From Natrinema pallidum DSM 3751 (GTDB lineage Archaea; Halobacteriota; Halobacteria; Halobacteriales; Natrialbaceae), in the NCBI RefSeq assembly GCF_000337615.1, contig NZ_AOII01000088.1, positions 30,588 through 94,587 of the forward strand: 64,000 nucleotides of DNA, read 5' to 3'. Made by a program: the position numbers and the translations under genes. Position 1 is the first letter of the stretch; every line of letters begins with the position of its first letter. Of this stretch, positions 8,151-16,062 are shown in pieces. The notes beneath the pieces were generated by a model that was not told where the DNA came from, did no database searches, and worked only from the letters and a program-made list of their open reading frames with translations.

Positions 8151-9067
8151 CCGACGAGACTGGGAACGACCCACAGGACGCGATCGATTCGCAGGGCGAA
8201 CGGCGCCGCGAAGAACTGGACGACCGGATCTTCGAGCACAGCGCCGGCGACGAACAGGCCGGAATTCCCTTCGTCGGTGCCGGCCCGGGCAACCCGCGGC
8301 TGCTAACCGTCGCCGGGAAGGAACTGCTCGAGGAGGCCGATCTCGTCGTCCACGCGGGCTCGCTGGTCAACAGCGAACTGTTGGACGAGTACTGCGGCCA
8401 CGCCGAACTCGTGAATTCGGTCGGGAAGGACCTCGAGGAACTGATCCCGCTGATGCGGGACGCCTACGAGGACGGTGACAACGTCGTCCGACTCCACAGC
8501 GGCGACCCCGCGATCTATGGTGCCGCCTTGGAACAGATGGACGCGCTGGAACACGAGGGCGTGCCGACGCATTTCGTCCCGGGCGTCACGTCGGCCTTCG
8601 CAGCCAGCGCGACGCTGCGGACGCAGCTGACGCTCAACGAGGTCTCGAACCACGTCGCGTTCACCCGGCCGCAGGGCAAGACCCTGACGCCCGAGGAGGA
8701 CCACATCTCCGACTTCGTCGAGATGGGTGACGTGACGACCTGCATCTATCTGGGGACCCACGCGGTCCGGGACACGATGGACCGGCTGCTCGAGGACGAC
8801 CACGACCCCGAGACGCCGGTCGCGGTGATCTACCACGCTTCGTGGCCGGACGAGGACGTTATTATCGGCTCGATCGGCGACATCGCCGACAAGGTCGAGG
8901 AGGCGGGCTACCGCGCCTCGGCGCTGGTCGTCATCGGCGACGCGGTGACCGGCGCGGGCTACGAGCGCTCGTTCCTCTACGGGGACTGGGCCAATCGGGG
9001 CCCCGACTCGAGCGACGCGGACGAATCGGACGCACAGGCGAACGAAACGCAAGCGGGAGACGACTGA
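8147..9067 (+). CDS. cbiF: Cobalt-precorrin-4 C11-methyltransferase CbiF
   Basis: 306 residues. After a 40-residue acidic leader comes the methylase motif FVGAGPGNPRLLTVAG, then VVHAGSLVN, the HSGDPAIYGA loop and the FTRPQGKT and YHASWPDE signatures specific to CbiF/CobM. It methylates C11 of cobalt-precorrin-4. It overlaps cbiL by ATGA and is separated from cbiG by only three bases. Confidence 0.94.
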   Translation: MTDETGNDPQDAIDSQGERRREELDDRIFEHSAGDEQAGIPFVGAGPGNPRLLTVAGKELLEEADLVVHAGSLVNSELLDEYCGHAELVNSVGKDLEELIPLMRDAYEDGDNVVRLHSGDPAIYGAALEQMDALEHEGVPTHFVPGVTSAFAASATLRTQLTLNEVSNHVAFTRPQGKTLTPEEDHISDFVEMGDVTTCIYLGTHAVRDTMDRLLEDDHDPETPVAVIYHASWPDEDVIIGSIGDIADKVEEAGYRASALVVIGDAVTGAGYERSFLYGDWANRGPDSSDADESDAQANETQAGDD

Positions 9068-9070
9068 CAC

Positions 9071-10060
9071 ATGAGTACGGACAACGCTGACAACGCGAAC
9101 GACGAGTCGGATTCCGACGGCGGCCACTGTTCGACGGCGGATTCGGACGGCGAGGTCGCCGAGGAGATCGCGATCATCTCCTTCGGGCGGAAGATGGACA
9201 CCGCCGAGGAGATCAAAGCCGAGATCGGCGATCGTTACGAGGCGATCGACATCATCGAGTACCACGGCGACGTCTTCGAGGAGCACTGGGGCGAGTACGA
9301 CTGTTTCATCGGGCTGATGGCCTCGGGGATCGCGATGCGGAAGACGGCCCACCTGCTCGATGACAAGTGGGAGGACCCCGCGATCTGCGTCGTCGACGAG
9401 GAACTGACGTGGGCGATCCCGATCACGGGCGGCCACCACGGCGCGAATCAAGTCGCACAGGACCTGGCGACGATGGGCGCTGTCCCGGCGATGACAACCG
9501 CGAGCGAGGCCGCGGGCAAGCAGGGCGTCGAGTCCCGCGCGAAGGCCATGGACACTCACGTCGTCAACGGCGACTCGACGGTCAAGACGAACCTCGCCGT
9601 ACTGGACGAGAACCTCGGCCCCGTCGCCCGACTCGACGGGCCGAAGGCCGTCCTCGTCGGTGACGACGTGACGGTCCTCAAACGGAACAAGGACGACGGC
9701 GTCGTCCTGGGGACCGGTAGCGTTTCGGGGGCCAGCAAGGAGGCCTTCCTCGCGGCGTGGGAGGAAGCCCTCGAGCGGACGGACTACGATATCGACGACG
9801 TGGAGTTCGTCGGGACCGCGACCCGGAAAGAAGACGAGGAGGGACTGCTCGAGGCGGCCCAGGAACTCGATCTGGGTGTCGTCGCCTTCGACAAGGAGAC
9901 GCTGCTCGAGCACGAGGGCCCGACGCCCTCGAAGTCGAAGGAGCTGATCGGCTGGCCGGGCGTCTCCGAAGCGAGTGCGATTGCGGGCGGGGCCGAGCAG
10001 GAACTGCTCCTCGAGAAGTTGAGTTACGAAAACGAGGTCACGGTGGCGATCGGTCGATGA
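9071..10060 (+). CDS. cbiG: Cobalt-precorrin-5A hydrolase CbiG
   Basis: 329 residues. The N- and central parts show GLMASGIAMRKTAHLL, DEELTWAIPITGGHHGANQV and the C-terminal CbiG domain with VLGTGSVSGASKEAF and GVSEASAIAGG (about residues 295-310). CbiG opens the ring A delta-lactone of cobalt-precorrin-5A, releasing acetaldehyde in the anaerobic pathway. Its TGA overlaps the ATG of cbiH at 10057. The first 30 residues are a low-complexity Asp/Asn/Ser leader. Confidence 0.93.
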   Translation: MSTDNADNANDESDSDGGHCSTADSDGEVAEEIAIISFGRKMDTAEEIKAEIGDRYEAIDIIEYHGDVFEEHWGEYDCFIGLMASGIAMRKTAHLLDDKWEDPAICVVDEELTWAIPITGGHHGANQVAQDLATMGAVPAMTTASEAAGKQGVESRAKAMDTHVVNGDSTVKTNLAVLDENLGPVARLDGPKAVLVGDDVTVLKRNKDDGVVLGTGSVSGASKEAFLAAWEEALERTDYDIDDVEFVGTATRKEDEEGLLEAAQELDLGVVAFDKETLLEHEGPTPSKSKELIGWPGVSEASAIAGGAEQELLLEKLSYENEVTVAIGR

Positions 10061-10953
10061 GTTCGGGCGACGAAGTCGCCGAGACGGAGACGTCTGCGGA
10101 CGCGACGGCCGGCGGCACGCCCGACGGCCACGGCACACTCTACGTCGTCGGCATCGGCCCCGGGCTGCCCGACCACATGACCAAGCGGGCGAAGGAGGTC
10201 ATCGAGACCGCGGACGTCGTCATCGCCTCGAGCCTCTATCAGGAGTTCCTGCGCGACGACGGCACCCTGCTGCCGGAGGAGGAAACCGACGAGGACGGCA
10301 CTGCAACCCGCGAGGACGGCTTCGAACAGGAGATCGTCCGCTCGACGATGGGCCGACAGATCGAACTCGCCCGCGCGGCGTTCGACCACGTCCGTGATGG
10401 AAAGGACGTGGCCCACGTCTCGGGCGGCGATCCGTCGGTCTACGGGAAGTCCGACCTGATATTCAAGATGGCCGAGGAGGACGACGCGACGGATATTCCG
10501 ATCGAGATCGTCCCCGGCATCACCGCGGCGCTCGGCGGGTCGGCGAACGTCGGTGCGCCGCTGTGCAACGACTTCTGTACGGTCTCGCTGTCGGACAAGT
10601 GGCGCGGCTGGGACGAAATCGAGGAGAAGTTGCGCGCTGCCGCGGTCAGCGACTTCGTGATCGTCCTCTACAACTGCTGGCGCAACTACGAGAAGGCCGT
10701 CGAGATCGTCCGCGAGGAACGGACCGACGACGCTTACGTGGCCATCGTCAACGACGCGGGCCGCGCGGACGCCGGTCGAAACGGCGAGAGCCAGTTCGTT
10801 ACCACCCTCGGCGAGGCCGCCGACCACGACGACAAGGTCTCCGGGATGGGAACCTCGCTGATCATCGGCAACCACGAGACCGAAACCTGGCGCAACGACG
10901 ATCGAACGTACCTCGTCACCCCGCGCGGCGGGCGTGACGTCGACGACTTCTGA
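10057..10953 (+). CDS. cbiH: Precorrin-3B / cobalt-factor III C17-methyltransferase CbiH (first copy)
   Basis: 298 residues from ATG 10057, chosen because it makes the usual ATGA overlap with cbiG. Tetrapyrrole methylase motifs: LYVVGIGPGLPDHMTKRA, HVSGGDPSVYGK, IVPGITAALGGSANVGAPL and FVIVLYNCWRNYEKA, all typical of the CbiH/CobJ branch. It catalyses C17 methylation with ring contraction. A second CbiH-type gene follows 17 bases downstream. An insertion at about residues 70-95 is acidic (EEETDEDGTATREDG). Confidence 0.9.
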   Translation: MSSGDEVAETETSADATAGGTPDGHGTLYVVGIGPGLPDHMTKRAKEVIETADVVIASSLYQEFLRDDGTLLPEEETDEDGTATREDGFEQEIVRSTMGRQIELARAAFDHVRDGKDVAHVSGGDPSVYGKSDLIFKMAEEDDATDIPIEIVPGITAALGGSANVGAPLCNDFCTVSLSDKWRGWDEIEEKLRAAAVSDFVIVLYNCWRNYEKAVEIVREERTDDAYVAIVNDAGRADAGRNGESQFVTTLGEAADHDDKVSGMGTSLIIGNHETETWRNDDRTYLVTPRGGRDVDDF

Positions 10954-10970
10954 AATCAGTATCACCAACC

Positions 10971-12008
10971 ATGAGTACGGATACGAACGCGGACACCGAC
11001 GCTGACGCCGAATCGACTTCCAACTGCGGTGCCTCGAGCAGCGAGAGCACCAGCGAGGCGAGCACCGATCGCTCGAGTAGCTGTGGCGCATCGAGCGGCA
11101 GCGACGACTCGAGTAGCTCGAAGTGCGGGGCGTCCTCGAACTCCTCGTCTTCGAGTAGTTGTGGGGCCTCGAGTTCCGACGACGACAGTTCGAACGAGAA
11201 GGAGGTCGGCTCCACCGTCGACGACTTCGACGCCGACCCCGGCAAACTGAGCGCCGTCGGCCTCGGCCCCGGCCATCCGGAGGGGATGACCGACCGCGCG
11301 AAGTCGGCGCTGCTCGAGGCCGAGCATATCGTCGGCTACACGACCTACATCGACCTCATTCCCGACGAGATCACCGAGGAAGCCGACGAACTGTACGACA
11401 CGCCGATGTGCGGCGAAGTCTCCCGCACCGAGGAAGCCATCGACCGCGCGTTGGCGGGCAACGATGTCGCCATCGTCGGCAGCGGCGACCCCAACGTCTA
11501 CGCGCTGGGCGGGCTGGCACTCGAGATCCTCGAGTCCAAGGGCGCGACGGCGTCGATGGTCGACTTCGAGGCCGTGCCGGGCGTCCCGGCGGCCCAGTCC
11601 TGTGCGGCCCGACTGGGCGCACCGCTGGTCAACGACACCGTCTCGATCTCGCTGTCGGACCACCTCGTCCCGATGCCGGAGATCGAGTCGCGGCTCCACT
11701 CCGCGGCCAAGGAGAGCTTCACGATCACGATCTACAACCCGTGGAGCCGCAAGCGCCGGGAGAACTTCGAGAAGGCCTGCGAGATCCTGCTGGCTCACCG
11801 CGACGAGGACACGCCCGTCGGCATCGTCCACGGTGCCGGCCGCGAGGACGAGCAGGTGATGATCACCGAACTCGGCGAACTCGAGGAGTTAGGCGAGGAC
11901 GAGATCATCGACATGACGACGACGATCGTCGTCGGCAACGAGGACACCTACGTCTGGGACGACCGGATGGTCACGCCGCGTGGCTACGAGACGAAGTACG
12001 ACTACTGA
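10971..12008 (+). CDS. cbiH: Second CbiH-type C17-methyltransferase with a Cys-repeat tail
   Basis: 345 residues. The catalytic part starts near residue 90 (LSAVGLGPGHPEGMTDRA) and has IVGSGDPNVYALGG, VPGVPAAQSCAARLGAPLVN and TIYNPWSRKRRENFEKA, as in CbiH. The first 80 residues are a Ser/Asp-rich, presumably disordered tail containing CGASS four times (cysteines 19, 38, 52 and 64). This tail is absent from the neighbouring CbiH. In some bacteria CbiH carries an extra ferredoxin-like domain; here a cysteine tail and a separate ferredoxin gene 37 bases downstream may play that part (inference). The division of labour between the two copies is unknown. Confidence 0.88.
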   Translation: MSTDTNADTDADAESTSNCGASSSESTSEASTDRSSSCGASSGSDDSSSSKCGASSNSSSSSSCGASSSDDDSSNEKEVGSTVDDFDADPGKLSAVGLGPGHPEGMTDRAKSALLEAEHIVGYTTYIDLIPDEITEEADELYDTPMCGEVSRTEEAIDRALAGNDVAIVGSGDPNVYALGGLALEILESKGATASMVDFEAVPGVPAAQSCAARLGAPLVNDTVSISLSDHLVPMPEIESRLHSAAKESFTITIYNPWSRKRRENFEKACEILLAHRDEDTPVGIVHGAGREDEQVMITELGELEELGEDEIIDMTTTIVVGNEDTYVWDDRMVTPRGYETKYDY

Positions 12009-12045
12009 CCAGTTCGACCGACCGCCGACCAGCCGCAATTCACCA

Positions 12046-12312
12046 ATGTCACGATACGAAGTTACGATCGAGAAAGACGCCTGCGACGGCATCTTCGCCT
12101 GTTTGACCCGCGACCCGCGCTTCGTCGAGGGCGGGGACGGTCTCGCGACGATCGATCCCGGCGCGGACCCGGTCTACGACTGCGAGGGCGAGGTTACCGA
12201 CAACGCCGAGCGCGTCGTCGCGACGTTCGACGACGACCGAATCGACGAAGCCCGGCAGGCCGCCGCGGCCTGTCCGACGGACGCGATCGTCGTCGAGGAG
12301 GTGGGCGAATGA
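12046..12312 (+). CDS. Small ferredoxin-like protein of the cobalamin operon
   Basis: 88 residues from ATG 12046. Cysteines at 13, 19, 46 and 76 and the end motif CPTDAI match the single-cluster ferredoxin pattern in which C-x2-G-x2-C is followed far downstream by CP. The middle cysteine of the usual CxxCxxC is absent, so a [3Fe-4S] cluster or use of C46 is possible. It overlaps the next gene by ATGA and probably supplies electrons to a step of the operon, perhaps the ring-contracting CbiH enzymes. The partner is not readable from sequence. Confidence 0.8.
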   Translation: MSRYEVTIEKDACDGIFACLTRDPRFVEGGDGLATIDPGADPVYDCEGEVTDNAERVVATFDDDRIDEARQAAAACPTDAIVVEEVGE

Positions 12313-13001
12313 GCGACGCGGAATCCGCGACCGAGATCGAGGTTCCGTCGGACCCGCTGGCCGGCCACGCCGCGACCGCGTACTTTTGGGGCCACGTCGC
12401 CGGCAGCGGCGACGTCTCGGACGACGGCATCGAGATCGTCGCCAACGACGAGGCGTCCGCACAGGTGCTGGCCGCCGTCGCCGGGGGCGACCTCGAGCAC
12501 GACACGACCAGCCGCGAGTACGCCCACGATACGTCGATTACGCGGACGGAAGACGAGTACACGCTCTCGATCGACGGTGACGACGACTCGGGCCTCCTCG
12601 GCCGTAGCGGTACACTCGGGCTCCCCGTCGACGGCCGCGGGAACTACCGGTTCGGCGCGTTCTCGAACTACGACCGGGAACTGCTCCGCGGACTGCTCGA
12701 GGGCTGTGGCACCGTCTGCTTCAAATCCTCGAGCGGCACGGTGGGCATCTCGTTCGTCCACGACGACGCGGACCTGCTCGAACTCGCACGGGAACTGATC
12801 GCCGAGTGCCCGGTCGATGCCCCGATGGGGGAGCTGTCGGAGACGTCCGCCGGGGGCTACTGGTTCGGCGTCGACGACGACGCCGCGCCCGACTTCGGCG
12901 CGTGGCTCTACGAGAACTGCGACGAAACGGGCCTGTTCGCGCCGAGCCGCCGTCGCAAATTGGAGCGGAGCCTCGAGCAGGCCGAGGCGTACGACGAGTA
13001 A
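12309..13001 (+). CDS. Cobalamin-operon protein with a LAGLIDADG-like fold lacking catalytic acids
   Basis: 230 residues. Two motifs about 100 residues apart, FWGHVAGSG (26-34) and LRGLLEGCG (126-134), sit in the frame and spacing of two-motif LAGLIDADG homing endonucleases. They are followed by beta-rich stretches (VCFKSSSGTVGISF) and an ELARELI helix, as in that fold. The metal-binding acid at position 8 of each motif is Ser33 and Cys133, so nuclease activity is not expected. It is coupled by ATGA to the ferredoxin gene and precedes cbiX by 30 bases. A domesticated nuclease fold with a role in cobalamin synthesis or its control is my reading. It is a full, undamaged gene with normal codon use. 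Confidence 0.7.
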   Translation: MSDAESATEIEVPSDPLAGHAATAYFWGHVAGSGDVSDDGIEIVANDEASAQVLAAVAGGDLEHDTTSREYAHDTSITRTEDEYTLSIDGDDDSGLLGRSGTLGLPVDGRGNYRFGAFSNYDRELLRGLLEGCGTVCFKSSSGTVGISFVHDDADLLELARELIAECPVDAPMGELSETSAGGYWFGVDDDAAPDFGAWLYENCDETGLFAPSRRRKLERSLEQAEAYDE

Positions 13002-13031
13002 CCACCCGACAGATCGACACCCACGATACCG

Positions 13032-14264
13032 ATGAGCACACCCGACCAGACCACGCCCGCACCGACAGCCGGATTCGACGACGAGGCCGTCCTCCTGATC
13101 GGCCACGGCTCCCGACGCGAGAAGTCCAACGAACAGGTCCGCGAACTGGCCGCCGCGCTCGAGTCCCGACTCGGGATACCGGTTGACGCCGCGTTCCTCG
13201 AACTCGCCGAGCCGGCGATCGACGAGGCCTTCGCGGGACTCGCGGCCGTCACGTCGCAGGTAACGGTCGTCCACTGCTCGCTGTTCGCCGCGAGCCACGT
13301 CAAAAACGACGTCCCGCTGGCGATCGAGCAGGCCCGCGCCGAACACGGTTTGGAGATCAACAACGGCGCGCATCTGGGTGTCCATCCCGCGATTCTGGAC
13401 CTGCTTGACGACCGCGCCGCCGCGGTCGAGGCCGACCTCGGCGTCGATCGAGCGACCGACGACGTGGCCGTCGTCGTCTGTGGCCGTGGCTCGAGCGACC
13501 CGGACGCCAACGGCGACGTGCACAAGCTGGCCCGACTGCTCTACGAGGGTCGCGAGTTCGACCGCGTGGAGGCGTCGTTCATCGGCGTCACCGAACCGAC
13601 GCTCGAGGAGACGCTCCACGGACTCTCGAAACACCGTCCCGACGCGGTCGTCGTCCTGCCGTACATGCTCGGCGACGGCGTCCTCACCCAGCGGGTCCGC
13701 GACTGGACGGCGGAGTTCGACGCGGACTATCCCTACGTCGACGCGCTGGCCGGCGATCCGCTCGGAACGGACTCGCGGCTGCTGGACGTCTTCGCCGACC
13801 GCTGGCAGGAGGCCCGCACGGAGAGCGTGGAGATGTCCTGTGACACGTGCAAGTACAAGGTCGATCTCGAGGGCTACGAGGAGGACGTCGGCGGGGCGCG
13901 GGCCATGCTCCGTGCGCTGGCCCATCAGGAGGCCCACGCCGACCGCGACGACATCGACGAGGAACCCGACAGCCACGACGCCCCGGAAAAGCACGTGGCC
14001 GTCTGTACCAACCAGACCTGTGCCAAGATGGGGTCGCCGGCGGTCCTCGAACGCCTGCGCCAGGCGGTGCGGGACTCCGACCACTGCGACGCCCGCATCA
14101 CGCGGTCGTCCTGTCTGGGTCGGTGCGGCGACGGGCCGATGGTCGCGGTCTACCCCGACGGAATCTGGTACGGCGGCGTCGAGGACGATGACGCCGAACG
14201 GATCGTCGGCGACCACCTCGATCGGGACCGTATCGTGAGCGAACTCGTCGATCAGACGCTGTAA
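13032..14264 (+). CDS. cbiX: Sirohydrochlorin cobaltochelatase CbiX fused to a [2Fe-2S] ferredoxin domain
   Basis: 410 residues in three parts. Residues 1-265 are a two-lobed CbiX: LLIGHGSRREKSNEQVRELA with the metal-binding His, HCSLFAASHVKND, and a second lobe with CGRGSSDPDANGD (His replaced by Arg). Residues about 268-300 hold CDTCKYKVDLEGYEEDVGG. Residues 320-410 are a thioredoxin-like [2Fe-2S] ferredoxin domain with Cys325, Cys330, Cys361 and Cys365 (CTNQTC and CLGRC). CbiX inserts Co(II) into sirohydrochlorin at the start of the anaerobic branch. The fused cluster may have a redox or cobalt-handling role, which is inference. Start ATG 13032 lies 30 bases after the previous stop. Confidence 0.92.
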   Translation: MSTPDQTTPAPTAGFDDEAVLLIGHGSRREKSNEQVRELAAALESRLGIPVDAAFLELAEPAIDEAFAGLAAVTSQVTVVHCSLFAASHVKNDVPLAIEQARAEHGLEINNGAHLGVHPAILDLLDDRAAAVEADLGVDRATDDVAVVVCGRGSSDPDANGDVHKLARLLYEGREFDRVEASFIGVTEPTLEETLHGLSKHRPDAVVVLPYMLGDGVLTQRVRDWTAEFDADYPYVDALAGDPLGTDSRLLDVFADRWQEARTESVEMSCDTCKYKVDLEGYEEDVGGARAMLRALAHQEAHADRDDIDEEPDSHDAPEKHVAVCTNQTCAKMGSPAVLERLRQAVRDSDHCDARITRSSCLGRCGDGPMVAVYPDGIWYGGVEDDDAERIVGDHLDRDRIVSELVDQTL

Positions 14265-14307
14265 CGCTGACCGAAACACACGAATTCGACACATCATACA
14301 GCAACCC

Positions 14308-14679
14308 ATGAGCTGCCACGAAATCGAAGCACTACGACTCGGACTGATGAACGTCCTCGGCGTCGGGGACGACAGCACCCGCGATCACGCGGAGAAGGAA
14401 CTCGAGGGCCACCTGGAGGGGCCGATCAAGGGTCTCGCGGAGGCCGATAGCCTCGCCGAAGTAGAACGCCATCTGGACGCGGCGTTGGTCGATCTGGAGG
14501 AGGAGGTCGCATCGATGGACAGCGACGACCCCGAGTACGACTACACGCGGGGGCGACTGCTCGCGGTCCGCGACGCCGAGCGGGCGGTCCAGCGACTGCA
14601 CGCGCAAGGCGAGAGCATCGTCGATGGGCTCGGCGACGCTCACGACACCCTCCACGAGACGTTCCCGGTCGAGGAGTAA
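14308..14679 (+). CDS. DUF3209 family protein of the cobalamin operon
   Basis: 123 residues, starting MSCHEIEALRLGLMNVLG. The length and the CHEIEA...LGLMNVLG start match DUF3209, a family I know from haloarchaeal cobalamin operons. It is almost entirely helical and acidic, with a conserved Cys3-His4 pair at the N-terminus that could bind metal (inference). It is placed 43 bases after cbiX and two bases before the propeller gene. No function is established. Confidence 0.75.
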   Translation: MSCHEIEALRLGLMNVLGVGDDSTRDHAEKELEGHLEGPIKGLAEADSLAEVERHLDAALVDLEEEVASMDSDDPEYDYTRGRLLAVRDAERAVQRLHAQGESIVDGLGDAHDTLHETFPVEE

Positions 14680-14681
14680 CG

Positions 14682-15959
14682 ATGGCCGAAACTGCCGATA
14701 CCGAACGCGAGGACGCCCTCGAGCTCCGGTCGGTTCCGCTTGGCGAGATCGAAACCGCCCGGAGCCGTCACATGTGGACCCGATCCGCGGTCGGCTTCGC
14801 CGCCGCCGGCGATCTCGTCGTCACCGGCGAGTGGGACGGCACCGTCACCGCCCGCGATGTCGACTCGCTCGAGACCCGCTGGTCGGCCGCCCATCCGGAT
14901 CACGCGGTCGGGATCGCGTCGCTCCCGGCGAGTGATACGATCGTCGTCGCGGGCCGCGGCCGGACGGGGACGATCGCGGCCTACGACGCCGAGACCGGCG
15001 ACCGACGGTGGCGCTACGACACCGTCGACGACGTCGGCGAGGCCGTCAAAGACACCGTCTTCTACCTGCCCTACGTCGTCGCCTGCGAGACGGGACCCGA
15101 CGCCGACGGCGACGAGCGGCTCTACGCCGCTGCGCGGCGCTACGAGCGGGACGGCGAGATCCGACGGTGGCACAGCACGGTCTACGCGTTCGATGCCGAC
15201 GGCGCTGTCTGCTGGACCTACGAGACCGACGCCTCGCCCATCGCGCTCGATCTCGACGCCGACGGCGAGCGCCTTGCGGTCGGCTACAACCGCTGTCTGG
15301 GCGACCACGACACCGGTCTCGTCGTCCTCGACCCCGAGTCGGGCGACCTCGAGTGGACCTGGGACCCCGGTACCGAAGGCGACCGCCGCGTCGGCGACCT
15401 ATCGTTCGACGGGGACTCGATCGCCGTCTCGAGTCACGGTGACAAACGCGGCTACCTGTTGGGTCCCGGTGGTGCCGAGCGCTGGCGGGTCGACCTCGCA
15501 GTCGAGACCGAACTGGACGACGAGACGCTGTACGCCTATCCGAACCACACCTACGCGGACGACGGCCGCGTGGCGTTCGTGACCGGCAACACCTATGCGA
15601 TCGAGAGCCGCGAGACGGAGCATCGTCATCCGAACGAACACCGGGTCGCCGTGTTCGACGCCGACGGTGACCCCCTATGGGACGACGAGGTTCGGGGCTT
15701 CGTCCATGGCCTCGCCGCCGACGGGGGACGATTCGTCGCTCCCTGCGCCCAGAACTTCCGCGTTCGCGACCCGAGCACCCACGCCGTCCGCTGGTACGAC
15801 CTCGAGTCCGGCGCGGGCGGGTACGAGCGGTTCGCGGGAATCGCGACGGCGGCCGCTGTCGAGGACGGCACGGTCGTAGCCATCGAGGAGCCCGTTGCAT
15901 ACCACGACGACGGCGAGACGCGCGGCGAGTACGCACTCTGGGCCGGCTCGCTCGAGTAG
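14682..15959 (+). CDS. Cytoplasmic PQQ/WD40-like beta-propeller protein of the cobalamin operon
   Basis: 425 residues. Repeated blade motifs are visible, for example GEWDGTVTARDVDSLETRW, GTIAAYDAETGDRRWRYD, STVYAFDADGAVCWTYETD, GLVVLDPESGDLEWTWDPG, VAVFDADGDPLWDDEV and VRDPSTHAVRWYDLE. This is the A-x-D-x-x-T/S-G-x-x-x-W pattern of PQQ-type repeats, suggesting seven or eight blades. There is no signal peptide, so it should be cytoplasmic. The two-base gap after DUF3209 indicates co-transcription with the cobalamin genes. A scaffold or ligand-binding role is possible; none is known to me. Confidence 0.75.
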   Translation: MAETADTEREDALELRSVPLGEIETARSRHMWTRSAVGFAAAGDLVVTGEWDGTVTARDVDSLETRWSAAHPDHAVGIASLPASDTIVVAGRGRTGTIAAYDAETGDRRWRYDTVDDVGEAVKDTVFYLPYVVACETGPDADGDERLYAAARRYERDGEIRRWHSTVYAFDADGAVCWTYETDASPIALDLDADGERLAVGYNRCLGDHDTGLVVLDPESGDLEWTWDPGTEGDRRVGDLSFDGDSIAVSSHGDKRGYLLGPGGAERWRVDLAVETELDDETLYAYPNHTYADDGRVAFVTGNTYAIESRETEHRHPNEHRVAVFDADGDPLWDDEVRGFVHGLAADGGRFVAPCAQNFRVRDPSTHAVRWYDLESGAGGYERFAGIATAAAVEDGTVVAIEEPVAYHDDGETRGEYALWAGSLE

Positions 15960-16062
15960 CGTCGTCGATCGGTCGTTTTCGGAACGGTTCGCCGGCGCGT
16001 TGGCTAGTCGCATACGCAAGGCCAACCCCCACAACGCTCACGAGCGTCCGTGTTCCCGTATA

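Noticed and set aside
8303..10138. Long open frame (611 codons) on the minus strand opposite cbiF and cbiG
   Set aside because: It mirrors the codon structure of confirmed genes; the product is Arg/Val/Leu-rich without any motif.
12174..14378. Long open frame (734 codons) on the minus strand opposite the ferredoxin, LAGLIDADG-like and cbiX genes
   Set aside because: Spans three real plus-strand genes with clear families and has no recognisable domain; GC-rich codon bias keeps the antisense frame open.
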